Assembly (NCBI GenBank): GCA_036346355.1
Contig: JAYEVF010000026.1
Coordinates: 1,736,001-1,800,000 of the forward strand
DNA: 64,000 bases
DNA from: Rhipidocladum racemiflorum
Lineage: Eukaryota; Streptophyta; Magnoliopsida; Poales; Poaceae
Direction: 5' to 3'
How positions within the stretch are numbered: position 1 is the first letter of the stretch; every line of letters begins with the position of its first letter. Under the pieces are notes generated by a model, which saw only the letters and a program-made list of their open reading frames with translations, had not been told where the DNA came from and made no database searches. This document shows positions 41,726-53,687 of the stretch, one piece after another. The position numbers and the translations under genes are program-made.

Positions 41726-43833
41726 TTCGACGTGTTACTCACTCCTCACTGCGCTCTCTCCTCCTCGCGTTGCTCAGTCCTCACTCCTCCTCCTGCCGCC
41801 TCCCCTCGCCTTGCTCCAGTCGCCGTCGTCTCCCCTTACCCCCAACCTCCCCCTGCACCCTCCCCTCCCCCCGGCGCCGCCTTTCCTCTGGCCAGCTTCG
41901 GCGGCGGCGGCCGCTCGTCCAGCCGATGGTGGCGCTTCCTCCCCTCCCAGCCCGACGCCACTCAGGGCGAGCTCTCCCCCCTGCGGTTCCCCTGCTCCGG
42001 CGCGCCGCCCTAGCCGAGCACCCCTCCAGCAGCTCCCTCCCCCAAGGTCGGCCAGCTCCTGCTCCGGCGACCTCCTCCCCTGCAGCCGACGACCTGTGAA
42101 GGTGAGGGCTAGCCACCGCCCCTCCTCTTGCCCTCTCCCCTTCTCTGTGATTGTGTAAATCAAAGTAGATTTTTGTAGGAAATTGAGTTGGATTCATCCC
42201 CATTTTGTTGTGATGTATAGGATTGGCCTTGATCTGGAATTGTTGTTCATAGCAGAGTATAAGGAAACAATTTATCCTTTTTGTCCATCAGCAATGCATG
42301 CCCATGTTTTCAGTTGGTAGACTTCAGCCAAAGTACTGCCAAACTTTATCAGCTAATAGTTTTATGTTTTTGGGAAAAAAAAGGTTTAAGCATCACCTGG
42401 AGTCTGGGACTGGCTAACCTTCTAGCTTCTGATCTTCATCCGTTGCAGTTGTGCAACTCATGTCCCTGGTGTTTTCATTACAAATGTGCATGTCCTGTCA
42501 CCTGTGTGGATCCAATATATAGATAGCTACACGATCATAGACCGCAATTATGGAATGAAGCAAACATGAGACTGTATTAATATGATACCATCAACATATA
42601 TTTAGATAAGAGTTAGATATTAATTCGTACAATTGTCCACAGTTGTTGGTGCATATGCATGATGGGCTTATCTCAAACTCTCGTCTTTTACTACAATTTC
42701 AGCAGGCATTAATGAGGAGATTTTCCATTTCTTCCTGCAATCCATAAAGTAAATTTTACAAGGGTAGTGAAGACTGCATGTTGAAGTGAGTCTTTGTCTT
42801 GTAAGTTTTTTCTTGAGGGCAATCTGAAGCTCACTTCGTACTAAGAAGTTTTTTCGTAGTAAGAAGTTGAACACCGTCGTCGTATCGGCTTCTCCACGAT
42901 GGTCGTCCATAATGCAGAGTAACCACCACACGTCCACACCTAGCTTGCATCAACAGTCCAGAGTTGGATGCTTTATACATTGGCTATTACCTTTTCAATC
43001 TATATAAATAAAAACAACCGATAATATTTAAGGCACCTCGTTCATTTTAAGGGAAGAAAATCCCACAATGAACCTAAAAATTAAAAAGCCTTATAAATTC
43101 TCGCATTAGTCAATAGAAAAAGATAAGGATCACCACCACTTATTTTGGTTGGGCCAAATTAATCATATGTAAATATTAGAATTATATAACAAATACAATT
43201 GTATTTCAATGATTAGAAAAGGAGTTACATATTAAACATAATTATATCATAATTATATTGTATTTCAATGAGTAGAAAAGGAGTTGCCATTGCCCAATGT
43301 TTATTATTTTTATTTTTCTTTCCTGTATGCTAACTACCATTTCAATCAGCATAAATTTTGTTTGTTGTATGTATGCTAGAATGTGCATATGTATAAATAA
43401 CTAAGGCTGTAAGAGACTGACAAAGAAGGTGCAAGAAGAATCATTCACATATAAATTCTGATTTTGAAATTAAGAGACTGACAAGCATGACCTAGTTGCA
43501 AAACTGAATTCCTATCATATAGGACCCATGCTCGTAGTTTGTTAATATCCAACGATTGTCTGAATGTTGAGAGTTGTCGCTCCGGCTTTTATGACTTCAT
43601 GTAGAATCATGTGTGTAATACTTTGATACTATGTGAATTTTATTTTCATATTTATGCTTATGCTTCATTAACAATGATTATTCATGGTTATTTATTATTA
43701 TTAATTTGCTTAATTTGGTATATGCCACTCCTCAACCTGAAAATTTGACCTCATGTCTAAAAAATGCCACTCAATGGCATGATTTGCAACATGGGATCGA
43801 ATTTCCAATTTGAGGAGTGGCAAAAATCAAATT
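41726..43833. other. GC-rich leader-like segment and AT-rich filler, possibly captured
   Basis: 41750-42160 is CT/GC-rich and ends with ACCTGTGAAGGTGAGGG, a plausible 5' splice donor. It looks like the first, mostly untranslated, exon of a grass gene. 42160-43710 is AT-rich without a recognised ORF. 43716-43826 is a small inverted repeat with TGCCACTCCTCAA at both ends. No gene identity can be given. The segment lies between the internal array and the second hairpin module. Confidence 0.45.
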
Positions 43834-44205
43834 ATCAATGGTAGAGTTTAGGTTGCGTAACCTATGCGTCTCCCGTTCGAGAGTGCTTGTTTATAAATAT
43901 GCAGAAATATCATATTTATAAATTAGCAGTCTCGAATTGTCCACTTTTTTGGACAGTTCGAGGATATGTGGTCCGGGCAAGTTCTTGAGCTGTTGTACAA
44001 CTCTAAAGAAAGTTTCGGCAGAATCTCCCTAGTGTTCTCCGAATACACACTCTCTTGACCTGTTGTCGAGACGTGTATTTGGAGAACAGCGGGGAGATGC
44101 TGCCGAAATTTTCTCTGGAGTTGTACAACAGCTTAGGAACATGCCCGAATCACATATCCTTGAATGGGATTAGGGCCTAACCTAATTAGAGAATAGGTGT
44201 CATCG
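43834..44205. repeat. Hairpin module, copy 2 (upstream of the second gene)
   Basis: Matches 36844-37214 at most positions, including the two small hairpins. The large hairpin here spans 43955-44165, with arms from GTTCGAGGATATGTGG to CACATATCCTTGAAT. Differences between the copies fall in both arms, and some preserve pairing. Confidence 0.85.
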
Positions 44206-44286
44206 CTTATGTGAAATATAATCATGTCATATATATGAATTGATTTCTCTCATGAAGTTTAGGTTTGACATATATATATATTCGAA

Positions 44287-47200
44287 ATGTCGCAAAGAGA
44301 GAGCACCGGCTCAACGCCAGAGAGAGAAGAAGATGCTCCCTCCGCGCCACCGAGTAAGGTCAGAAAGGGCCGAGGACCGAGTAAAGGGGCCACAGGGAGA
44401 ACTCCGCAGGTTCTCCACTTTAATGCCACGGGGGTTTGCACGGGTCCTGCCAAGTGTAAGGGGCGCTACTCCTCTTTTCTCGGCCAATTGGTGAGGGAGA
44501 GGGTGCCAATCACAGTGAAGGACTGGAGGAAGGAAGTTAGCGCTGAGCAAAAGAACCGGCTGTGGGACGAAGTTAAGGGGAAATGGATTATACGAGAAGA
44601 AGATGAAATCAATGCGAGACGGTACGCTTTGAAGAGAATGGGTGTGGCTTTGAGGCATTTCAGGGTTGTCATGTATGCTGAGTACGTGTTGAACAGCCGT
44701 ACTCCCTTCCAAAAGTATCCGTTTGTTACTCCCGAGGTTTGGGGGGAGTTCACAAGGATGAGGAATTTGCCCGAGGCGCAGGAGCTGAGAGAGAGGAACA
44801 CCGCTATACAGAGGCATAACACACACGCGCATCACCTCGGTTCCGGCGGCTATGTAGGGAAGAAGGCAGAGTGGACACGACAAGCCGAGGAGTGTGCAAA
44901 CTCTGGGACAACGATGCCTTACTTCCACATATGTGAGGAGCGGGCACGTGACTGGGTATGAGCGAGGACGAAGAAAACCTCCGACGGCCAGTCGACTTGT
45001 GGTTCCAAACCTGCGACCGCCTGAGATCGTCTCCACCATCGTAAGACATCTAACATAGTACATTGCAGCTGACCCTTCCCATTGTATTGTAGCACTAACT
45101 TATATTCGCTTCCTGTAGGAGGAGGTAAGCCAGCAAAAAGAGCAAGGAACGTTTCAAAGCCAAGGGTCAAGGGACATCCTGTCTTCGGCAATCGGGAAGG
45201 CCGATCATAAGGGTCGGGTGCTTGCCGCAGGTGCGGGGCATACGAAGAGGTCCTTCTTCCAAGAGGAGAGCGCTTCGGTGCCGGATCAAGATCATGGGGC
45301 CTTACGTGAGGCGCGCCTAAGGGCCCAGGTGAAGGAGGAGATGAGGCAGGAGATGAGGCAGGAGATGGAGGAGGCATGGAGTATACGTGAGGAGCGCCTA
45401 AAGGCTGAGATGATGGCGATGATCTCCCAGAGTCAGGGTCATGTAGCCTCGCCTGTGATACGCCCTACCAGCTGCGTTTCCAGAAATGATCAGCCCGGTC
45501 TCCGCTTCAAGGTAATAAGTGTTTCTGAGGAAAATGTACATGAGTAAGCTAACAAAGATTATGATCAAGTTGTGCACTTCTTGTAGGATCCTGCCAAGTG
45601 CCAGCTGGTCTTGATCGAAGACGGATTATGCATTGAGGTTGGACGCGGGGTTGCATTTCCAAGCAAGGAGGATGACACGGTGCATGGTACACCTTTGGGG
45701 AAGGGCTACATGAGGGTGCAGGTAGACTATGTCCATGATGATTTCCTATCTTATGCACTGGAGTTCCCCCCGAACGAAGATATCACCACTCTCGGGCAAG
45801 CACGGATGTCGTTCATCAAGTGGCCCACAACGGGTATCATAGTGCAGAAGGTATAAAACTCCGCATCTTGTCCATCATTTCAATACTGCAACACATCCTG
45901 TTACATATATGCATGTGCTTTACAGGTTACTGCTCATGCACCTGCTCCTACACTTGCTGCTACACCTGCTCCTATGCTTGCTCCTTCTACTGCACCTGCT
46001 CCTGCTGCTGCACCTGCTCCTCCTCCTGCTACTGCACCTGCTCCTTCAGCTGCACTTACAACTTCTCCGGCTCCTAAACGAAGTGCACAGCTGGTGCACA
46101 AAAGGTCTAATAGCACGGTGACAAAAAATCCACAAGAGAGCTCGGAGAATCCCTCTGTGAAGAAGGCAAAGTTGTCAGAGACCACAGAGCCCCCTCCTGA
46201 TTCTAAGCAGTTCGTACATGGAAAGCCTTTTCTCCCAAGTAATGAATTGAATGCTTTAGGCTTGTGCACTCGCTTGCTACATGGATGGTACATCGACAAG
46301 TCACATGAGGTCGAGCCTCGCATCGATTTCAATGTGAAGTATCGAGGGGGACACTTCCACCGCCAGGAGGATGGGACCTTCCCAGTGAGTTTTGAAGATC
46401 TGTTCTTCTTGTACAGCTTGAAAGCCATCGATATTTCTACTGTACGATGCTGGACGTTGTGAGTATCGCATCACACTCATCCCTATGACTATTTAATGAT
46501 TTTGTATTATGTTTTTGAACAATTGACATGATTTGTAGGATAATGAGGCAGCGAGCCGTGACGGGTCGACACCTTGTCGGGTTTGTCGACATCGAGATGG
46601 TGTCTGCGACTATGGCTAGGTTGCAATCGGAGTTCCTTGTAGGATATATCAAGCAGGCATTGCATGCTGAGGCGAAAAAGGACTTCATTCTCTTCCCGTA
46701 CCACCAGGAGTACGTACTACTATAAAATTCAATTACTTGTACACACTTAAACTGTATGTGACCTTATTTTCTTGCATTACGTACCACTTAAAAGCAACCA
46801 TTGGGTCCTACTTGTGGTTGTTCCGAGTGAAAACAAAGTCTACACATTTAACTCGCTCGAAAATAGACCGATGGACTACGCGATCCAGCCTATTTTGGAG
46901 AAGTAAGTACATTCCTCTAACCTAACATCAGACATATTGAACTACGTTAGATATTTTTACCTCAATGTCATCTCTCCAATGTATGTAGGGCTTTCTTATC
47001 TTACATTGCGGAAGGTGGTCGGCACAATGATAAACAAGGCAACAAATTGGAGTGGACGCGCTTCAAGGTACAAGTGTCTATCATAGGATTTCTTTCTCAC
47101 ACCTATTATTAAATACGCTAATTTAAGTTTCTTTGTTCACAAGTGTCATCAACAGGTGTGATGACCATGCGGCTTTTATGTGATGCATCACATGTCGATT

Positions 47201-47473
47201 ACAGTTGGCGGCTCAAATCTTTTCCCTAAGGTATAGAACTGATTATTGCACTACTATCAATATAATAGTGCCAATGTGATATTTATTTACATGCATAATA
47301 CTATCAGTCTTTTAAAATCAAATTTTAAAACTTTCTTGCAGGACATTGATATCCCCCGGAAGAGCCTAAGCAATAAGGATCTCAAGAAATTACGAGACCA
47401 CATATGCCAGTGGTACTGGACAGAAGTTATACTGGAGGATGGTAGATTTAAAGACCCGACAGGCTCTTACTAG
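44287..47473 (+). pseudogene. CACTA accessory gene: Transposase_24-like plus Ulp1-like protease
   Basis: Nine exon segments are readable: 44287-44956, 45119-45511, 45587-45850, about 45926-46458, 46539-46709, 46795-46902, 46989-47067, about 47138-47230 and 47342-47473. Exons 1-3 form a TNPA/Transposase_24-like protein (FNATGVCTGPAKCKGRYSSF, VKGKWIIREEDE, then a Glu/Arg coiled coil EEMRQEMRQEMEEAW). Exon 4 is a Pro/Ala-rich linker, then FEDLFFLYSL. Exons 5-9 resemble the C48 (Ulp1) peptidase: NHWVLLVVVPSENKVYTFNS holds the likely catalytic His, and PCGFYV the likely Cys. TGA at 44959-44961, a probable frameshift after it, and TGATGA just before PCGFYV disable it. The accessory part would bind subterminal repeats; the protease part would cut ubiquitin-like or fused polypeptides. 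Confidence 0.78.
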
Positions 47474-47628
47474 TCAATATATAATGTGAACAACATTAAT
47501 GTGAATGTAATGTGTACTGAATGCGATATGCTTGGATGTTTATGTGAATGTTCTGTGATAATGTATTCGATTGTGATGCATGTTTTGTGATACCATATTG
47601 TGAATGTTATGTTCTGTGATAACATATA
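47474..47628. other. 3' flank of the accessory gene
   Basis: GT-rich non-coding DNA (TGTGAATGT, TTCTGTGATAA repeats) between the stop codon and the insertion point of the gypsy element. The CACTA sequence resumes at 61108. Confidence 0.5.
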
Positions 47629-48252
47629 TGTGGTGTCGTGGAACCACCGGGTCTCTTTCTCTTTTTCTTCGTCGGACTGTTTTCTTGTTTTTTCGGGGAA
47701 CCTGCTTCTACCCTGTCTCCTTCCCCGCTTTATAGGGCGGGCACAGGACCTACTGTCTTGATTGGCCTTCTTGTTCTTTATTATTTCTTGCCAAGAGCTA
47801 ACCTGAATTTTTTATTGAATCACGTCTCTCATACGTTGGGTTTTTTGCCCTCTGTTCGTACGCCTTTTATAGGGGTTCGACGGGAATTTCACTTATGTAG
47901 GGGTCTCAGATAGCCGGGACACGTCATTGTGCACTCGGGAGGAGTTGTTGGAGGGTGTCAGACTTTGGAGATGGGCTCTGGGTTCACATCAGAGAGAGAC
48001 ATTGCTGGGAGTGGTTTCCTCCGGTTTCTTCCCTCACCACGGAAGGGGACTTCCCCTCGTTGCGGAGGAGGGGAAAAAGGCGATCTTTATCCTTCCTCCC
48101 TTTTTACCGGGGGACGATCTCCTAAGATATGGACTTATGGCTTTATCGAAGGGAGAGGTTGACGTTTAGAAATCCGTTCTCGTGGGCCATTAGATACAGG
48201 GGCTTCGTTTAGCTAGCCGAGGGGGAGGGATGAACCTGACCGGTCCACCACA
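47629..48252 (-). repeat. 3' LTR of the Tat-like element
   Basis: TGTGGTGTCGTGG to GGTCCACCACA on the plus strand. It differs from the other LTR at about 47744-47757 and by a handful of single bases, so the insertion is young. The short frames inside are not genes. Confidence 0.88.
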
Positions 48253-48457
48253 CTAGCCCCTCATGTCAGCGGGTAGATGTCGTTCTGCCCGCTGGGATGT
48301 AACAGTAAACGTCCAAAAGTGTTGTTTTTTTTTAGATAAGGTTTTCCGACGGTGACGAGGTTCCTTTTCTTTTGCCTCGCACTTCGTCCGTTTTCTTTTC
48401 TCGTTCGTGTTCTCCTCTGGTATCTATCTTCCTGATCTACCACCAACCTAGATCTCC

Positions 48458-51230
48458 ATGGGTCCTAAGCGCCCTCCTAAGATAAAGCCGGTTTTGAGCA
48501 AGGAGGATGCTGCGGGATTATCCCCCATTTTGGGGCGGTCGGTGTTGAGATCTACCGATCTCGACGCATTAGCGGCTGATTTCGGGGTGATACGCCCTTC
48601 CATGCGTCTTCCAGGTGATGAGGAAACCCCTCAGCCTCAGGCGAATGAAGCAGTGGTGTTCGCGGCGTTTCTCGAAGCAGGGCTTCGTTTCCCATCCGCC
48701 CCTCTATTGGCGTCAGTACTCCGGGTTTTCCATGCGGAGCTTTCACAGCTTACCCCTAACGCTATTGTGCGATTGGCGATCTTTGGAATGGGCGTTCCGT
48801 CGGCCGATCCACTTGACCGGGCGCTTTGTTTTCTCTCATAGAAGATGCGTTTTGGCAACCGAAGCATCAGACAACAGGAAAAGAAGGACGAAATTCGTGC
48901 TTTCGATCTCTTAATTTTCAGACGAAGAGGTCCCTTATAAAGGAGATCCCAGTAGCGGCCGCCAAGGGGAAATGGGATTCAGGATGGATGTCACGGTGGT
49001 ACTATCAAATTCTCGTGGGCACAGACTCTTCCCTCCATACTTCGATGGGTCCAGTCCGCGCGATTCGATCCCCTAATTGGAGCGACAATGAAGAAATTGG
49101 ATATCTTGATTATCTGAAGGCTCTTCGTGCCCAGAGTACGATGCGAGATTTGGTGGAGGAATATTGTCTATGTCGTATCGATCCTTTGGCCAGGAGCTCT
49201 GCTGTTACTCTGGAGCGGTCGCTGGGAGGCACGGTATCCGTGATTCGACCTGAAGGGGTGCAAGACTTGGGGCGTGGGGCGGCCGAGAGATTGGCTCGCA
49301 AGCTTCTGGGCCCTTGCCAAGCAATGGAGTATGAGGCCGCTATGAGCGCTATAGGGGCCACCCGATGCTCTCGTTTTACTGACTGGGGACGCCGCGCACC
49401 CCCTCATCCCCGAGGGTCAGTTGGTTCTCCCCGTCCGGCCAAACGAGCAAGGTTATCTCGTGTGGCGCTGCCCCAAGCTGCTGCCACTTCGGGTGGGAGC
49501 GAGGATTTGGGGGATGATGGTGACGAGGATGTGGATTGGGGTGCGGAGGAATCCAGCGACGAAGGTGATTCCTCCGGCTCTGTGGCGGCTGCGTCTCTCC
49601 CGCCTCCGCCCCCTTCGGATTCTGTAGACGCGAGGGGGCCCTCCGAAACGATCCCCTTGGCTATTACGGGCGAGTCCCCAAACATGCCATGCGTCCCGGA
49701 TACGGATTTTCCCGAGACCACATCAAGTCCAACTACTATGGGGGGGGGTTCCCTTGGCCCTCCCTCTTGACCCTTCCGTTGATGTGCATGTTGACGGGGG
49801 TCAATCCCCCGGGTATTCATTTCTAGGGATTCCAGGAGTGGAGACTATCGATGTATATGACGAGGATGATGGTGATTCTCCGGTTGAGGAGTGCGCACGG
49901 GGGCAACTTGAAGGTGTGGCCGCCCCCGCGACAGGGGAGACTCGGGGTTTGCGGTTAAACATTTCTACTCCTGACACCCCCACTGGGGGAGAAGGTCTTA
50001 CTCCTGACACTTTTCCCGCCAGCTCGTTAGGGTGCGATGTCCTTTCAGGTTTTGATGAAGTTGATGCAGGAGGTAATAATGCGGAGGAGGCGGAGGCTTT
50101 AACACTGTTGGAGCAGGTCCAAACTGGGGCGCTCGCCACTCCTCTGCCTGCCGCGGAGGAGGGGGATCCAGAACCTCCGATTCCAAGTACTCAAGGCGTC
50201 CTCCCTCCGGATGGAGGGATTTTACCTTCGAGCCAACCAGCCCCTGCGGGTGGTGTGGGCTCCTCTTTTGTCCGCTTTGACTTGTCGGATTTTTCAGCCT
50301 CAGATTTTGAAAGGGGGGCGGCTGTATCTCCGTCTTTAAGAAAGATGCGCGCGGCTTTTTCTCCTTACAATAAATCTGTGGCCTTATTCGAGGAAGTCAA
50401 TGACCTTTCTCTCTATGAGATCTCGATGGACCATCATTTAAAGGTACCCTCCCTTTTGAGCTTATTCTACTGATATCTGTGTCTTTCAACGCCCCTTTTC
50501 ATTCCTTCTCCATTTTTAGGGGGCTGTACTCGCTTCAGAAATATCGCGTCGATTTCGGACGTGCTTGGGCGGTTAACAAGGGGTCCAGATTGCGATGCTG
50601 CGAAGGAACGGGTAGTGGAACTAGAAGCGGAGAAGGCTAATCTTTCAAGGGCACTTCAGGACTCTGAGGACTCGTTGGCCAAGGTGCAGGCTGAAGCATC
50701 CCAAAGTCGGGATTTGGCTGCGAAAAACGCAGAGCTCGAGGGGCAATTTCACGATCTGGGACCGTCTCGCCGAAGAGGAGCGAGCCCGCATGGCGGCGGA
50801 GCGAAACGAGAAGAAAAAGATGATCGAATAGAGGAATTGAAAAACCTATTGGTGGTTGCAGAAGAGGGCAAGAACATATTGAAGAAGCAAATGGAGGAAT
50901 TCCCCTCTCAACTCGCAACGGCGCGAAGCGAGGCTCAAGCTCATCTTCGTAACGCACAACGAGCAGAGGAGCGTCACGACACGATTCAGAAGGAATTGGA
51001 ATCCGTTGTCTCGGGGATTCACGGGGCTACGGAGGCCTTCCTTCAGCAGCTCCCTCGGTTCGGTATTGATGCAGCTCCGAGTCGTATCCCCTCCTCCAGC
51101 CTGGAAGCTGTCTCCTTCCTTGAGAAATCTACTAAGATTTTTGGGGATTCAGCGCTGACCTTCGGCGATTACTGCGCGAGACTGGGCTCCGTCAAAACTG
51201 CTCAGTTATTGGAGGCAAAGGGATGTACTC
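48458..51230 (+). pseudogene. Antisense accessory ORF (putative gypsy type transposon family)
   Basis: It starts MGPKRPPKIKPVLSKED at 48458 and runs in successive frames, 48458-48838, 48826-49770, 49754-50443, then after a GT-AG intron (50444-50519) to about 51230. The first part (FLEAGLRFPSAPLLASVLRV, LTPNAIVRLAIFGMGV) matches the Transposase_28/putative gypsy type transposon domain. The middle is acidic and Pro/Ser-rich. The end is a long coiled coil (EEKDDRIEELKNLLVVAEEG and neighbours). Frameshifts near 48830, at a run of nine G (about 49740-49748) and near 50560 break it. The right end is cut off at AKGCTH by a foreign sequence. It lies opposite to the element's own sense. Function unknown. 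Confidence 0.7.
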
Positions 51231-51231
51231 A

Positions 51232-51660
51232 TATAATAGTTCTTCGGTGGTGACTCTACCCGGCCACACCGTCAAACCACAGCCTCACTACAAACAAAAG
51301 GTGACCGAAACCCTTCGGCACCACAACCACACTTTATCACAAATGAAGCAACTCAATCAAATCTATCATAAATATAGCATTATACATCATCAAAAGTAGC
51401 ATTCAACAACAAAGTTTAAATTCAACCTTTAAGCATAAGGCAACGATACCCATACCCTTTCCTACTGTGCATCCATGTGTGTCAAATTTTAAATTAGTGA
51501 TTCCACTTACACAAGTTTTAATGTTGCTATCCTATGACAAAATTTTAGTTAAAACCTAGGCCATGTTTCTAAGTTATTCCACATCACATTTTAGTTGTAT
51601 CCTATAGTATGACACTAAAAATAGACATTCCAAGGACCTACAGCCCGCTCTGATACCAAC
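51232..51660 (-). repeat. Leader copy of the Tekay-like element, detached
   Basis: 429 bp matching 57509-57934. On the minus strand it begins with the primer-binding site TTGGTATCAGAGC directly after the LTR end GGTGTTACA. It ends abruptly at CTATTATA, where the Tat accessory ORF begins. No coding capacity. Confidence 0.8.
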
Positions 51661-53687
51661 TGTAACACCCTACAAATCTAAACTGTCGTACAAGAAAATT
51701 TCGACTGCATCTCTCCTAAAATTAGGACAAAACGGAAGCGACAACAAGATTCATAATAACCATTATAAATAGGAATAACATAAAAGCATCAATACTAGAG
51801 ATAACAAGTCTAAATCAACCAGAAAACAAACATAAACGTAAAACAGCTCCAAAGAGGACATCAACAGGTCTATGATTAATAAAATTTCAGCAAGCTAATG
51901 AATTATTAAATGCACTAGTCCATGTGATTCGTGATGACCCCGGAGGGTTGATTGTGCTACTAAGCCCACCCTTCAAGCTTACGACTCGCGAGAACTACCT
52001 GAAAACAACGAAATAACAAGGGGTGAGATTGGGTAATCTCAGCAAGCGGAACAACTTCTAACGAATAACACAGCCACAGTAAAACTAGCATACCAAATTC
52101 CTCATGTCCAATACCACATTATAGAGTCCACACAACCTCAGTAAAATGCATATGATTGTGCACATGCTTATGCCATGATCCTCCTCACCGTGCCCTTTCT
52201 CAGGAACACACGGTGTTGTACCGGTACGGTCGCGCACGCTGGCGTCGACAAACTTCCAATGCATGATTATGCAGTTAATGCTTCATGCATAAATACATTC
52301 ATAACTTCCCACTCTGAATTCACATGCTTGCATACCATCAAATAACATGGATAGAATGCGAACATCATTGAGATAGAATATCTCCACAATTCATCTTGCA
52401 AACAACATCTTTCTTCATTCTTACTCATGATTCCAAAGCCAAACAACCACATCACAATGCAGGATAGGATATTGTAATCTCATAAACAAGTAGTTAAACC
52501 ATGTAGGTGTGCTGCAATTAAGGTTTATATTGAAGACGAAACAAATAGCGAGTTATAGTTTAGCAAGACCGCTACTTCCACTTGCCTTTACCAACGTGGA
52601 TGACGAACCTAGTTGCGTCCAGAAGGGGCACCACCTGTACAAGTATTATTTCAGTACATAGCGACATCACAAATGATCACACAACTCGAACACACGCTTC
52701 CTAATCCCCGTTCCCTTCTTAAGCGCCAAAAGCCCCAATCTGTCCGGGTCAAACAGCATCACCCTCTCTTCACAATTTCGTATCTTTTTTTATACAGATC
52801 ATAAAAATACAAAAAAATTACAGTAGCTAGATATTGATGAGATCTACAACTTTAATGAAGATCACAAATTTCAATTCCACTGTTAAATATGCCTAAACAA
52901 ACGTCCAACACAGTGGACAAAATCTATTTCCAGATTCTGTCAGTCATCTTGCAACAGCTATAAATCTCAGACCCACGGCCCAAAAATTCTTAAAAAATTA
53001 AAGAAGCTAGATCTCGACGTTATCTACAACTTTCTAGTTATAGGTTTTTGCAGGAAAAATCTTCTATGCCACGTAAAACGCGAAACAATCCGCGCTGCAC
53101 AATCTCCCCTTCCAAAAACAGCACCACGTGAACATCTACCCTTCTCCCCCATCAATATCCATCTAAATCACTCACCACCAGATCTAATACACTCCTAATC
53201 CCTAGGTAGAACAGGGGTAAAAGATTGGGAATTTTACCTTGAGTTCTCCCTTGAGAACCCACGAAAAACGCGCGACGATTCCCGAAACAGAAATCTGCTC
53301 GTCCTCCACGCCTCCACGGATCCTCTTCTCGCTTGCTCATTCGCGTTTCGCGGTAGATCTTGAGCCACCACGCAAGGGGAGGAAGAGGAGGGGTGGTGTG
53401 GCTGCTAGGGGAGGAAGGGGGGTGCCCTAGGGCTTTTGGGGGGTGACACCCCTTTTATATGGTGGGCCGGCCCACTAGGGGAAAAGAGAGAGAGGTGGGG
53501 AGGGGATTCGCAGCCCAGGCCCAGGTTTTCCTCGGCCCACTGTTTCTAGCCCGACAACTCCAAATTTAATATTAATACGCCGGATAAACTTCAATTATTT
53601 CATCCCCCGACAAATCCTTCATTCCTCTCCCGAAACAAAACCAGGAAAAGGAACCCTAGAATCGCTCTGACGCTCTAAGGCATCACA
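51661..53687 (-). repeat. LTR 1 of the Tekay-like element
   Basis: Nearly identical to LTR 2. The TATA box reads ATATAAAAGG on the minus strand at about 53451-53460 and is intact here. Frames such as 52267-52455 and 53152-53340 recur in LTR 2 and are not genes. Confidence 0.85.

Noticed and set aside
41709..42203. Pro/Ser/Ala-rich ORFs on both strands
   Set aside because: Several overlapping frames over a GC-rich block; more like an untranslated first exon than coding sequence.
49404..49820. 138-codon minus-strand ORF within the accessory gene
   Set aside because: Shadow frame opposite the acidic Ser/Pro-rich coding stretch; no motif.
51232..53687. The full 2.45 kb direct repeat taken as one LTR
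   Set aside because: Its left edge lacks TG or CA, and a primer-binding site lies inside at the GGTGTTACA boundary, so the LTR is the 2.0 kb part and the rest is leader.
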